NCBI GenBank assembly: GCA_026545225.1
Contig: CM048847.1
Coordinates: forward strand, 1,116,001-1,180,000
DNA length: 64,000 nucleotides
Source of the DNA: Cornus controversa
Taxonomy: Eukaryota; Streptophyta; Magnoliopsida; Cornales; Cornaceae
Direction: 5' to 3'
The notes beneath the pieces are model-generated. The model had not been told where the DNA came from, did not search any database, and was given only the letters and a program-made list of their open reading frames with translations. Positions 1 to 9,352 of this stretch are shown piece by piece; position 1 is the stretch's first letter, and each line of letters begins with the position of its first letter. The position numbers and the translations under genes were made by a program.

Positions 1-2606
1 GTATCACATTCATTCATATCTGTTGCATTTGCTTGTGCCTTGGGGCTGCGGGTGTCATCACTGGAGTCACCATTGTCCATTGATACACCAGTTGGGGGTA
101 GGGTTACCCTGGATAGAGTGTGTCGGTCTTGCGAGATCGAGGTTGCTGGGCGTCGACTAGTGTTCGACTTTGTGTTACTAGACATGACCACTTTTGATGT
201 CATTCTAGGTATGGACTGGCTATCTACATTTAGAGCCACGATTGATTGTCTCCGTAGGAGAGTGACAGTGTGCACACCTGAGGGTGATTGCTTTTATTTT
301 GTGGGAGAACGGGATGATTTCTATGTTCTGTCTCTGTTTGGTTCCGGTGCGAGGGATGGGGTTGGATACTTTCTAACTAGCTTGTTAGCCGAGGAGGATG
401 AGATTGTGACTAGTGGAGGATTTCCACCGGTGGTTAGAGAGTTTGTGGATGTGTTTCCGGAGGACTTGACAGAGTTACCTCCGATGAGAGATGTTATGTT
501 TAGCATTGATCTTGCTCCTGGTACCGCGCCTATCTCTATGGCACCGTATCGGATGGCACCGGCGGAGTTGATGGAGTTGAAAGATCAATTGCAAGAATTG
601 TTGGATAAGGGATTTGTACGACCTAGTACATCGCCTTGGGGAGCTCCGGTCCTTTTTGCTAAAAAGAAGGATGGATCTTTACGGTTATGCATAGACTACC
701 GTAAGTTGAACCAAGCAACGATTAAGAATAAGTATCCTTTGCCAAGGATAGATGACTTGTTTGATCAGCTTAAGGGTTCGACTTGTTTTTCGAAGATCGA
801 CTTGAGGTCGGGGTATTACCAGTTGAGGGTAAGGGAAGAGGACATTCCGAAGACAGCTTTTTGGACTAGATATGGCCACTATGAGTTTCTAGTGATGCCG
901 TTTGGTTTGACGAACGCACCAGCAGCGTTCATGGATTTGATGAACCGAATATTCAGGGTGTACTTGGATAGGTTTGTGGTGGTCTTCGTGGACGACATTC
1001 TTGTGTATTCTTCTTCTATGGATGAGCATGAGATCCATTTGAGGACAGTGTTACAGACATTGAGAGAGCACCGTTTGTATGCCAAATTTGAAAAATGTGA
1101 ATTTTGGCTAACGGAGGTGAGGTTCCTAGGACACGTGGTGTCGAAAGGAGGAGTATCGGTAGACCCTTCTAAGATTGAAGCGGTAATGGATTGGGAGAGG
1201 CCTAAGAACGTATTCGAGATACGTAGTTTCTTGGGATTGGCAGGATATTACCGACGTTTCGTGAAAGACTTTTCGAAGTTAGCGGCGCCGATGACCAAAC
1301 TTACTCATAAAGGAGTTAAGTTTGAGTGGAACGAGGCTTGCGAGCATTCCATTATGGAATTGAAGCGTAGATTGACTAGTGCTCCGATCTTGATTATTCC
1401 CGAGCGTGGTTTGGGTTATGTCATCTACTGTGACGCTTCACGGGATGGTTTGGGATGTGTGTTGATGCAGACCGAGAAGGTTGTTGCATATGGTTCCCGA
1501 CAGTTGAAGATCCACGAGCAGAATTACCCCACTCATGACTTGGAGTTGGCGGCGGTAATTTTTGCCTTGAAAACGTGGAGGCATTATCTCTACGGAGAGA
1601 AATTTGAGGTTTTCTCCGATCATAAGAGTTTGAAGTACCTTTTTACGCAAAAGGACTTGAATATGAGACAGAGGAGATGGGTTGAATACATGGAAGATTA
1701 CAACTTTGATCTTCAGTATCACCCGGGGAAAGCTAATGTGGTTGCCGATGCATTGAGCAGGAAATCACATGGTACTTTGGCTAGCATCGCCATTCGTGAA
1801 TGGAAGATGATGGAAGACATCTCAGAAATGGGATTGTGCTTCAGTGAGAGTGATGGACATGCCACTTTGTTCACACTCATAGCGCAACCAACTCTAGTGA
1901 GTAGGGTGGTTGAGGAGCAGAGGCATGACACAGAGTTAGAGAGCATTCGCACTCAGATTACAGGTAGCGAGGCAGTGGAGGATTGGGTTATCCATTCAGA
2001 CGGAGGTCTGAGGTTCAGAGGCAGAATGGTTGTTCCATTGGCTTGTAGGGATGAGGTCCTGAGGGAGTTTCATAGCTCCAGACTTGCAGTACATCTCGGT
2101 GGTACCAAAATGTACCACAACCTTCGTAGACAGTATTGGTGGAAGGGCATGAAAAAGGACGTCGCACGGTTTGTGGCGAGGTGCCTCATTTGTCAACAAG
2201 TGAAGGCCGAGCATCAGAGACCGGCAGGTTTGTTACAGCCCTTACCGGTAGCTATGTGGAAGTGGGAACACGTTACTATGGACTTTGTGACGGCGTTACC
2301 TAGGACAAGGAAGAGTCATGATGCAGTTTGGGTCATTGTGGATAGGTTGACCAAGGCGGCTCATTTCCTTCCTATTCGAGTGACAGATGATGTGGATACC
2401 CTTAGTCGGTTGTATATTGATCAGATTGTGAGACTGCACGGAGTGCCAGTTTCCATTGTGTCTGATAGAGATCCGAGATTCACATCACGATTTTGGCAAA
2501 GTTTTCAGGCTGCACTTGATACGGACCTCCATTTCAGTACGGCCTTCCATCCCCAGACAGATGGTCAGTCGGAGCGTACTATACAGATTTTGGAGGATAT
2601 GCTTAG
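1..2606 (+). CDS. pol: Chromovirus Pol, 5' part: protease end, RT, RNase H, integrase (interrupted)
   Basis: Polyprotein that processes itself, copies element RNA into DNA and integrates it. The reading frame is open from base 1, so the gene starts outside the window; the TTG at 40 is not a real start. Residues are counted from the codon at base 1. Residues 1-8 (VSHSFISV) follow directly on the protease active site, which is off-window; ILGMDW (68-73) is the second protease signature. Reverse transcriptase spans about 175-350 with catalytic D267 (in KIDLRSGYY) and FVDD at 329-332. RNase H spans about 455-590 with D478, E515, D540 and D583. The integrase zinc finger uses H691, H698, C728 and C731; the catalytic triad is D761, D822 and E858. 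All these residues are intact and there is no stop or frameshift. The frame is cut after 2606 by the nested element; reading on into its LTR adds only junk residues to a stop near 2766. Confidence 0.95.
2602..2606. repeat. Target site duplication, left copy (CTTAG)
   Basis: CTTAG lies directly before the TGTAAAGACC terminus of the nested element and recurs directly after its CA end at 13221-13225. Five bases is the usual duplication length for Ty3/gypsy integration. Without the insert and one CTTAG, the integrase frame continues without a shift. Confidence 0.95.
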
Positions 2607-2822
2607 TGTAAAGACCGGAATTTTTTTGACCGGTTCCCGGCGATTTCGGACCGGATTAAAATTTTTTTTCGGATTAATTAAATCCCGGAAAGGGTGTGGA
2701 TACACTTCATATATGTGGAAGGTATATATATATATATATATATGTGGTACATATATTTATATTTAATTATAAATATATGGTGGGCCTATATGTGATTTTG
2801 GATAAATTGAGAGGGGCCTTTG

Positions 2823-2832
2823 TATTTATATA
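2823..2832 (+). promoter_or_regulatory. TATA-like box of the nested element's 5' LTR
   Basis: TATTTATATAGG (2823-2834) lies about 215 bases into the LTR and is the best plant-type TATA box there; the neighbouring TA runs are simple microsatellites. If used, transcription would start near 2860, giving a very short U3 and a leader of about 3.6 kb. The same box recurs at 9571-9580 in the 3' LTR. No transcript evidence is available. Confidence 0.4.
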
Positions 2833-2982
2833 GGTGAGTGTGGGGAAATACATGTGAATACATGTATTGTGTGATGTTATGTATATATATAAATAATATA
2901 TATATATAACTTGTGGAGGAGAATTAATTAAGGACTTGTGGACCAAAATGTGTGGTGTAGAGAAGAGAAGAAGTGGTCAGCC

Positions 2983-3135
2983 GAAAAAGGGAGAAAAGAA
3001 GAAAAAGAAAAGAAAAGAAAAAGAGAAAAGAAGAAGAAAAGAAGGAAAGAAAAGAGAAAGAAAAGAAAAGAAAAGAAAAAGAGAAGAAAAAGAAAGAAAA
3101 GAAAAGAAAAAAAGAAAAGAAGAGAAGAAGGAAGA
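2983..3135 (+). repeat. 153-bp uninterrupted polypurine (GA) tract in 5' LTR
   Basis: Every base from 2983 to 3135 is A or G, built from variants of GAAAAG and GAAGAA. An identical-length tract lies in the 3' LTR at 9733-9885. It sits just downstream of the predicted transcription start, so the RNA leader would be purine-rich. Such mirror-like tracts can form triplex DNA, and GAA-rich RNA often enhances splicing; neither is shown here. Confidence 0.9.
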
Positions 3136-4403
3136 TCGGGGAGAGAGAAAGAAGAACCGAGAAGGGGGATCGGGAGAGAGGAAAGAGAAGCCGCGACGGC
3201 GGCAGGTGGTTCTCACGGCGGGGCTTCGGCCGGCCGTCGGCAACGGTGGTGGCGTGGGGTGAAGCTGCCGGCGTCGCGTGGTGGCTCGGTGCAGCTGAGC
3301 GGTTCACGACGGGGGGGGTTTTTACGGTTGGATTTTGTGGGTTTTCAGGTGGTTCACGGTGGTTTCTTCGGTGGTGGTGGCGTCGAAACACGACTGGGTC
3401 GTGCTTGGGGTTGGCTTCGGGTGGTCCGATTTTGGTTGAGCGCGACGGGGTTGTGTTCAGTCCGATTGGAGACTTCGGCTAGTAGATCCGTTACGGTGAG
3501 CCGTTGGGTTCAGTTGCTGGTTGGTTGGGTATGGTTTTTGAATGGGTTCCATTTGGGTATGAAGATTGGAGGCTCACGGCTATGGTGGCTGTTCACAGTG
3601 GCTGGATGACGTGGTGGTTGGGTTCGGTTGGGTTTGCTCGGCTACTTTAATTGAGGTTGTTTGGTGTGACTTGAGGAGGGTTATTCATTGTTGAGCTTGG
3701 TGAAAGTGCAACCGAAGGTGGGTCTTCCATGGGCTAGGTTCACAATGGCTTTAAGGGTGAGAACTTGGGGTTGCTTTGGTTTGACAGTTCAATGGTGGGT
3801 TTGACTGGAACATTTGTTTGAGCTTGGATTAAATATGGCGGCAGCTTGGTTGGCCGAAGATGGTGGATTAGGTGACCTTTGTGGTCGTAACTTGCGGATT
3901 GGGCTCGACTATGGGTTTTCACCGAAGTGGTGATGACGGTGGCTGCCTTAGTTTGTAAAGTTGAAAGGTGACAGCTTGGTATTGGAAACTGAATTGGTTT
4001 GGGTAGTGGTTGTAGTTGGGTTTTGGTTGGGCTTCGCATGGTTGATGCATGGTGGCCCAAGGTGGTGGCAGTGGATGGCCGATTATGGGTCTGCATTGTA
4101 TATTGGGCTTGAAAATAATGGGTTGCGATTTGGGCCCTCATTAATAGCGGGCTTGGACCTTGGAGTTGGGTTGGAATTAAATTTGGGTTGGTTTCCATTT
4201 GATTTCATATTGGAATTAGTTTAAGCTTGGAATGGACTTGATGAAGATTGGGCCACAACACGAATTGGGCCAAGCACAGGGATTAGCAAGGAGGAAATGA
4301 ACTGGCCCAGTGGATTTGTTCGTGTGGGCTTCGACACGGTACTGGACCGGGACTTGGAGACGGACCGCTTTGCGAGCGCGGACTTGGCGAAACGGGACCT
4401 AAG

Positions 4404-5959
4404 GCAAGTTGATTCTTGCCTCTATCTCTATGTATATTTTAATTATGCTGATTAATTTTACATATGTGCTTAATTTGACCATATGTGGTCTTTGCATATA
4501 TATATGTGCATATATATATATAAAGATGGATGTATATGTATATGCGTGGGAGGTGAGGATATATATATATATGTGGGTAGATATATATATATATATATGT
4601 GTGGGCTTGGAGGGTAAGAGCATTGTTAAGTGCGGATACCGAATTGCATTGTCATATGCATATTTAGGGATTGAGCCATGTAAAGTATGCTAAATTATGT
4701 ATGTACGTTTAGCTAGATGTTGCCTTGTATGCATATATGATTCTTATACATGAGTTCAATATATGAAAGTATATACGTGATTATATATGTGGTACAGTAG
4801 TTGAAATGCATGCTAACTTGATTATAGCATAGAAGACATTGAAAAAGCATGAAATATGTGAATTGTTCAGTATGTTTTTACTACCTATATGAGTGACATG
4901 ATGTACATATAGATATATATTTGCGTGGTTGTATATAGTTGTAAGAATGCATGTTGGTTGCTCGTAGTAAAAGCATGATTGGAATGAAAGCATGATTATA
5001 TTTATGCTAATATACGTATACATGTGATTATATGCTAGATGTGACATCTATATATATGTTGTGTATGTGCAAATGTGATTATGAATGATTTCCATGAAAA
5101 GTGTGTTTATGGGTGAAAACGTGAAGATGTGGTGTTTATAGGTTTATGCATGAGAGATGTGATTTTCCTGAAAATGCATAAGCATGATTAATTCCATGAT
5201 ACGAGTGTGATGACATTGTGACAATCTTGATGTGAAAGGAAAATGCATTGATTTGACAAAAATGCATTCATGGTGTGGATAAGTGCAGGGGTGTGCTTAT
5301 ATGCACTATATATATGATTTTGGGGCAGGAGTGTGAAAATTAAGATAAGGGGATGGCCCCTAGGGTGAAAGACCCAAAACTTGGCCAAGAGGAGGTGCTC
5401 CCTTCGGGTTAGTAACCCGATAAAGCACAAGCAGAGTTTGGGTGCCGAAGAGACCCTTACTATTGGAGTGATGAGAAAGCCCCCTATGAATTAGTTTGGT
5501 GTGAGTTATATACGTATGTATTTGCACTTATGTGAAGCATCATGCATGATTTGAGAAATGTGGATGTTTGGGTAAAAATGCATGAGCATGTGCATTCATG
5601 CATGATTCCATGGATCTTGTTGAGTAGGGGACGTGGTATTTGATTTTCACTGTTCATGTAAATGCTTCTGTTCATATATGTTTTCTATACATAATGACGT
5701 TGGGTGTGTACTGCCTTGAACATGTTGTAAATGATTTCATAAGTCATGTATAGTTGATTTAAATGTTCATAAATGCTAAAACTGCCATGTGCATTATCGG
5801 TTCATGTATGTTAGGAGGGGCATGACTTTAAATATTATGATATATTTAAGTGCATGTATAGTTTTGAGAATATGTGAGGATCGACCTGCTGCTGCGATGA
5901 TAGTATGGTTCTATATATCTTGTTGGGCCTTTGAGCTCACCCCCTCCCAGGTTTTGCAG
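4404..5959 (+). other. Possible intron within the nested element's LTR (GC-AG type)
   Basis: AAG|GCAAGT at 4401-4409 is a consensus GC-type splice donor. CTCAC (5936-5940) followed by a C/T-rich run and TTTTGCAG ending at 5959 looks like branch point, pyrimidine tract and acceptor. The enclosed 1.56 kb is markedly more AT-rich than the flanks, as plant introns are. The unrelated-looking LTR at 13988 has the same CTCACCCC-to-AG arrangement, which supports conservation. The equivalent in the 3' LTR would be 11157-12712. This is a prediction; an alternative acceptor lies at 5950. Confidence 0.3.
5395..5428 (+). other. Two-tier hairpin in nested LTR
   Basis: An inner stem CGGGTT/AACCCG (5405-5410 with 5414-5419, loop AGT) sits inside an outer stem GTGCT/AGCAC (5395-5399 with 5424-5428). 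The same structure is at 12148-12181 in the 3' LTR. It resembles in plan, not in sequence, the hairpins of the outer element's LTR (15231-15480). Function unknown. Confidence 0.55.
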
Positions 5960-6470
5960 GTGTTGCTGATTACGGAGTCAGTTAGAGGACTCATAGTACC
6001 GGTGGCAGAGGTAGTAGTTAAATTCTTTAGAATTTAATGTATAACTAGGACATTTAGATTAGATGTATGGAGCAGTTATGGTGATTCAGTTCCTTCAGAT
6101 GTATTTCATTCATGTGATGTATAGATGTAATACGGACATTCAAGGACTGAGGCATGTATATTTTTGATTCTATTATGCGTGTTGTAGAAATGCTGGGGGG
6201 ACACGTGCCCAGAAGTGTCCATATGAATTGTAAATCAGGTGTAACATGCCAGGAGCTGATTATTTAGAATGGGTCATGCCCGATTTTCGTGAAAATCATT
6301 TGCAAGGGCCATTGATGATCTAATGCCACTTGAAGGGTGTGCATATAGAACGCTTCCGCAATAGAATAGATTAAAATGAGATTAAGGTGTGGGAACTTGA
6401 GGTGAAATTACTGATTCACCCCCATTTCCCTCGCTCCTAACCGGGTGTCGGAAACCGGGACGTGACAACA

Positions 6471-6482
6471 TGGTATCAGAGC
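6471..6482 (+). other. Primer binding site, initiator tRNA-Met (nested element)
   Basis: TGGTATCAGAGC starts 3 bases after the 5' LTR and is the classic plant initiator tRNA-Met PBS, complementary to the tRNA 3' end. It fixes the end of the 5' LTR at 6467. It is followed at once by a 6-bp hairpin (CTAGGT 6484-6489 with ACCTAG 6496-6501). Confidence 0.93.
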
Positions 6483-6556
6483 TCTAGGTCAGAATACCTA
6501 GGGACGACGGGTGATGGTCGGATCGCGTTTGGGATTATGAGGATTAGATCAAGTGT

Positions 6557-6580
6557 CTGATACCAACAGCATGGTATCAG
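6557..6580 (+). other. tRNA 3'-end mimic facing the second PBS copy
   Basis: CTGATACCA (6557-6565) is the sense 3' end expected for initiator tRNA-Met and pairs perfectly over 9 bp with TGGTATCAG of the second PBS copy (6572-6580), leaving a 6-base loop. A second such hairpin, GATACCA with TGGTATC (6659-6665 with 6669-6675, loop GAG), covers the third copy. In RNA these would mask the extra PBS copies. Confidence 0.65.
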
Positions 6581-8269
6581 AGCTCTAGGTTGGAATACCT
6601 AGGGACGACGGGAATGGAGATATCACGTGTATGGTTAAGAATGTTGGATTTTGTACTTGATACCAGAGTGGTATCTATCAGAGCACTAGGTTGGAATACC
6701 TAGGGGCGACAGGTAAGGGTTGAGGAACTTATGGATTGCTAGTAAAGCACTAGGTTTGAAAAACCTAGGGTATCAAAGTCGTAGATTCGAACACCTAAGG
6801 ACGGATGGCCAAACCGTAACGTAGTTTGGAGATAGGCAATGGTTGATAGTTGCCTAGATGATAGGTTTGATTACCTATGGACAGTAGTGGACTGATTTGC
6901 TCGGTGTGAGCAATCCTAATGAAAGATCAAAGTGTTGGTGTGCGAAACCGGTTTCGGTTGGTAAGACTCCCAGAGTTGGTTGAGTTTAGGCCTTTGAATT
7001 GGTGTTTAAGTCTCATTAGTGAGCAATGAAGATGTACCGCAAGGAAGTTTGCGAGTGTTTAAGTCCTTAGAGATACTTAGGGACTTAGGATGTGTTGTTG
7101 GTAAATGTATTGCCGAGGATGGCAATTGGGATTGAGATGGGATACAAGGAAGGCATATTGCCGGAGTTGGGCTAACTGGGAAAAGTGGCCTAGCTAGACA
7201 TTTTTCTTGGATTAGCGTTTCTCTTACAATACGCTGGCTCTTGTAGTTGTTGAGTGGTTTCGTCCGGATGACGATGAATAAAGAATTCCCAATAGTAGGG
7301 ATACGTCACTGAAAGTGATTGGTACTGATGGTCAAGGTTGCTACCTGAGACTACAGATGTGGATAGATTGGTAAGTGTTTACCAATGAGTACAGAGGATG
7401 AGAGTAGGTTGGTTTGAACCGCTCTAGAGTTTGTGTTCTAGTATGTGTGTAGTAGGGGGACTAGGCCGTGTTTCACACTTGCTCAGGCAGAGGAAGTACT
7501 GAGACTGTGTACGGACAGTGGTATTTTCCTAGTATTAGCCCGAGGGCTAGGGTTTTGATTTGATTTGATGTATCATATTTCATATCATGCATGGTACGTG
7601 TTTATATGATTAACATGTTGTATGTTATATGCTATGTGCTATACGTGATTCATGTGACTGTGCATTAACCTTTTGTGTTACATTTGGTGTCACCTGGCTA
7701 GTAGTGACATGTAGTCACCTAGAAATTTCAGTCTTGAGAATTGGCAAACCTGGGTAGAGGTTTGAACCCGAGCGGACTGTGATGTTGAAATAGACATGTT
7801 GTGATAGACTTTGGAGTAAGAGTCTAGTGTGGATGAAGAAGGGCATGATTTGCCTTAGGACTTTCTAGACTGAGAGTTTGGTAGTCTAGAATTGCGTTGC
7901 ATTCTTGCACGACTATCGAGGACTAGAGGTCAGTGAATTGACTAAGGATGTTGGTGGTATTGGTATACCGGGATTCTAGACAGGGTATGCCTAAGATATG
8001 TTATTGAGATAGTCGGATGAGGACTCGGAATCAACCTAATTCTTGGAGTCAGCGGACATGTGATGATTTTGATGATGCATTGGCGATGCATCGTAATGCC
8101 TAGGTGCTGATTGATGCAATAGTGATGCATGGAAAGATTTGTGGGGTCCTAGACGAAGCAGTCAGGATCTTGGGGTATCAAGTGAGATGCTGGAAAGGAA
8201 TGGATAAATACCCAACAAGTCGGAAACGTCCGTTAGGATCAATGGACGAGTAAGTGAGATTCATTCGTC

Positions 8270-8870
8270 AAGGAATGAAATTGTGAAGTTAAGGGCATGT
8301 AAAACCCTAATCTTGGCACTAAATGCCAACGGAATGTAGTCCATGAAAATGGACAGGACTGGATGATTTGTTTTGGACAGGTGCACTCCTCATGTGCCTT
8401 GACCTTAGTAGGGTACTGTGATATGCGCATGATTGATGCAGTTGGATTAAAGTGCGGATCTGATGTTAAGAGAAGGATGGGTTGATAGTGGACGAGGATC
8501 CTGACATATGGTATCTGAAGTGAGGATAGTTTCTTACCATGAAGGGGAGAGGTGGACGCAGTGGATATGTAGATGCAGTGGGCTGCGGCCACTGTATGGT
8601 TGCTGTGTGATTACTGTAGGTGACCTCAAACTTTCATTGGTAAGGATTGTCTAAAGTGAAGTGCTGATATGAAAGGAATTCTCTCTAACTGTCAACTGAT
8701 TCCTTGGTGTGAATGATGAAAAGGGGAAATAGTTCTCTTGAGTAATGAGAGTGTGAAATCAGTGGGATGTAAGATCCTGGACTTGGCATTGGATTCCAGT
8801 GGGTTGTGGTCTATGAGACTGGGCAGAGTTATGTGGCTTGCTGTGGCAAGTACACCGCTTATGTGGTTTG
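8270..8870 (+). repeat. Diverged internal duplication in nested element
   Basis: The stretch about 8270-8400 (gtgaa...ttggcactaaatgcca...ggacagg) and the stretch about 8745-8870 (gtgaa...ttggcattggattcca...gggcaga) align loosely at about 475 bp spacing. Both are non-coding. This is a by-eye alignment of old copies, with low identity. Confidence 0.4.
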
Positions 8871-9316
8871 TATCGGCAAGTGCACTGTCATGTGCCTTGC
8901 TGGTGAGTGTGCTTGTGATGTGCACTGGATTGATGTGATTTGTGTTGTGATGATGCCCAGGATATTAGACTAAGCCCGGGAATGGTATGCCAGAGATTGA
9001 GAGTCATGTTGGATATTAAAAGAATGACTTTGAGTATTGATGATCCCGGATTATAGGGAAGTATCACGGTGAGTGATTGGTATAATTAGTCAAAGGTGTT
9101 ACTTTAGACTAGAGATAGAGATAGACTGGATAGGTCTTGAGGTAGAGACTGTGGACTCTAGAAAGCAAGTCGAGATGCACTGTTGTGCAAGACTTGGGTG
9201 TTATAAGTTTGGTGTTGCAAGTGTAACGCCTAGGGTATGTGGAGAGAGAAAGTGACGCTTATTGGCGAGAATGACGTCTGGTAAGGATTGGTTTTTGGAA
9301 AGACCATGACTATGCT

Positions 9317-9334
9317 AATTTCGAGGACGAAATT
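9317..9334 (+). other. Pre-PPT hairpin of nested element
   Basis: AATTTCG (9317-9323) pairs with CGAAATT (9328-9334) across a 4-base loop AGGA. The same 7-bp stem with loop GGGA lies at 13952-13969, just before the PPT of the outer chromovirus. Confidence 0.7.
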
Positions 9335-9338
9335 CCTT

Positions 9339-9351
9339 GAAGGAGGGGAGG
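9339..9351 (+). other. Polypurine tract (nested element)
   Basis: GAAGGAGGGGAGG, one base before the 3' LTR start (TGTAAAG at 9353). This is the expected plus-strand primer. The outer element has the analogous tract at 13975-13986 with the same one-base gap. Confidence 0.85.
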
Positions 9352-9352
9352 T

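Larger units (their letters stand above)
2607..6467 (+). repeat. 5' LTR of the nested LARD-like element (3861 bp)
   Basis: Matches the 3' LTR end to end. By eye there are five substitutions (4091, 4149, 4287, 5063, 5189) and three length changes (two TA runs near 2723 and 2898, and a G run at 3311). The length changes account exactly for the 7-bp size difference. Layout: short U3 with TA microsatellite and TATA-like box, a 153-bp purine-only tract, a G/T-rich stretch (about 3140-4390), then an AT-rich, ATGCAT-rich stretch (about 4400-5930) bounded by splice-site-like sequences. Open frames of 155-223 codons around 2924-3609 occur on both strands in low-complexity sequence and are not considered genes. 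Confidence 0.95.
6471..6880 (+). repeat. Reiterated PBS + hairpin modules
   Basis: The module 'PBS, then CTAGGT-loop-ACCTAG, then ggacgacggg' recurs. Copy 1 is at 6471. Copy 2 at 6572 has an intact PBS. Copy 3 at 6669 has the PBS split by a TATC duplication, with its hairpin at 6686-6703. In copy 4 only the hairpin at 6750-6768 remains, its stem lengthened to 8 bp. Copy 5 is a hairpin at 6861-6878 changed to ATAGGT/ACCTAT, with both arms altered together. The first three are about 100 bp apart and decay increases rightwards. Confidence 0.8.
6468..9352 (+). other. Non-coding interior of the nested element
   Basis: 2885 bp between the LTRs. It begins with reiterated PBS/hairpin modules (6471-6880) and ends with a hairpin and a polypurine tract. 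Between them no frame encodes gag, protease, RT or integrase motifs, and the open frames are short and scattered on both strands. Two stretches (about 8270-8400 and 8745-8870) look like old copies of each other. The region probably carries packaging and replication signals only (inference). Confidence 0.85.

Noticed and set aside
40-42. TTG at 40 as the start of the pol gene
   Set aside because: The frame is open to base 1 and reads HSFIS of the protease, so the protein continues upstream of the window.
2924-3609. Open frames of 155-223 codons on both strands of the nested LTR, repeated at 9674-10362
   Set aside because: Their composition is that of a GA tract and G/T-rich DNA (Lys/Arg/Glu or Phe/Ser/Leu runs). 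They occur in both LTRs only because the LTRs are near-identical, and the 3' copy differs by indels in the G run.
6471-6583. tRNA gene remnants at the TGGTATCAGAGC sites
   Set aside because: Only the 9-12 bases complementary to the tRNA 3' end are present; there is no cloverleaf or A/B box.
6468-9352. Degenerate gag in the interior of the nested element
   Set aside because: I looked for the CCHC zinc knuckle and for protease or RT motifs in the short frames and saw none.
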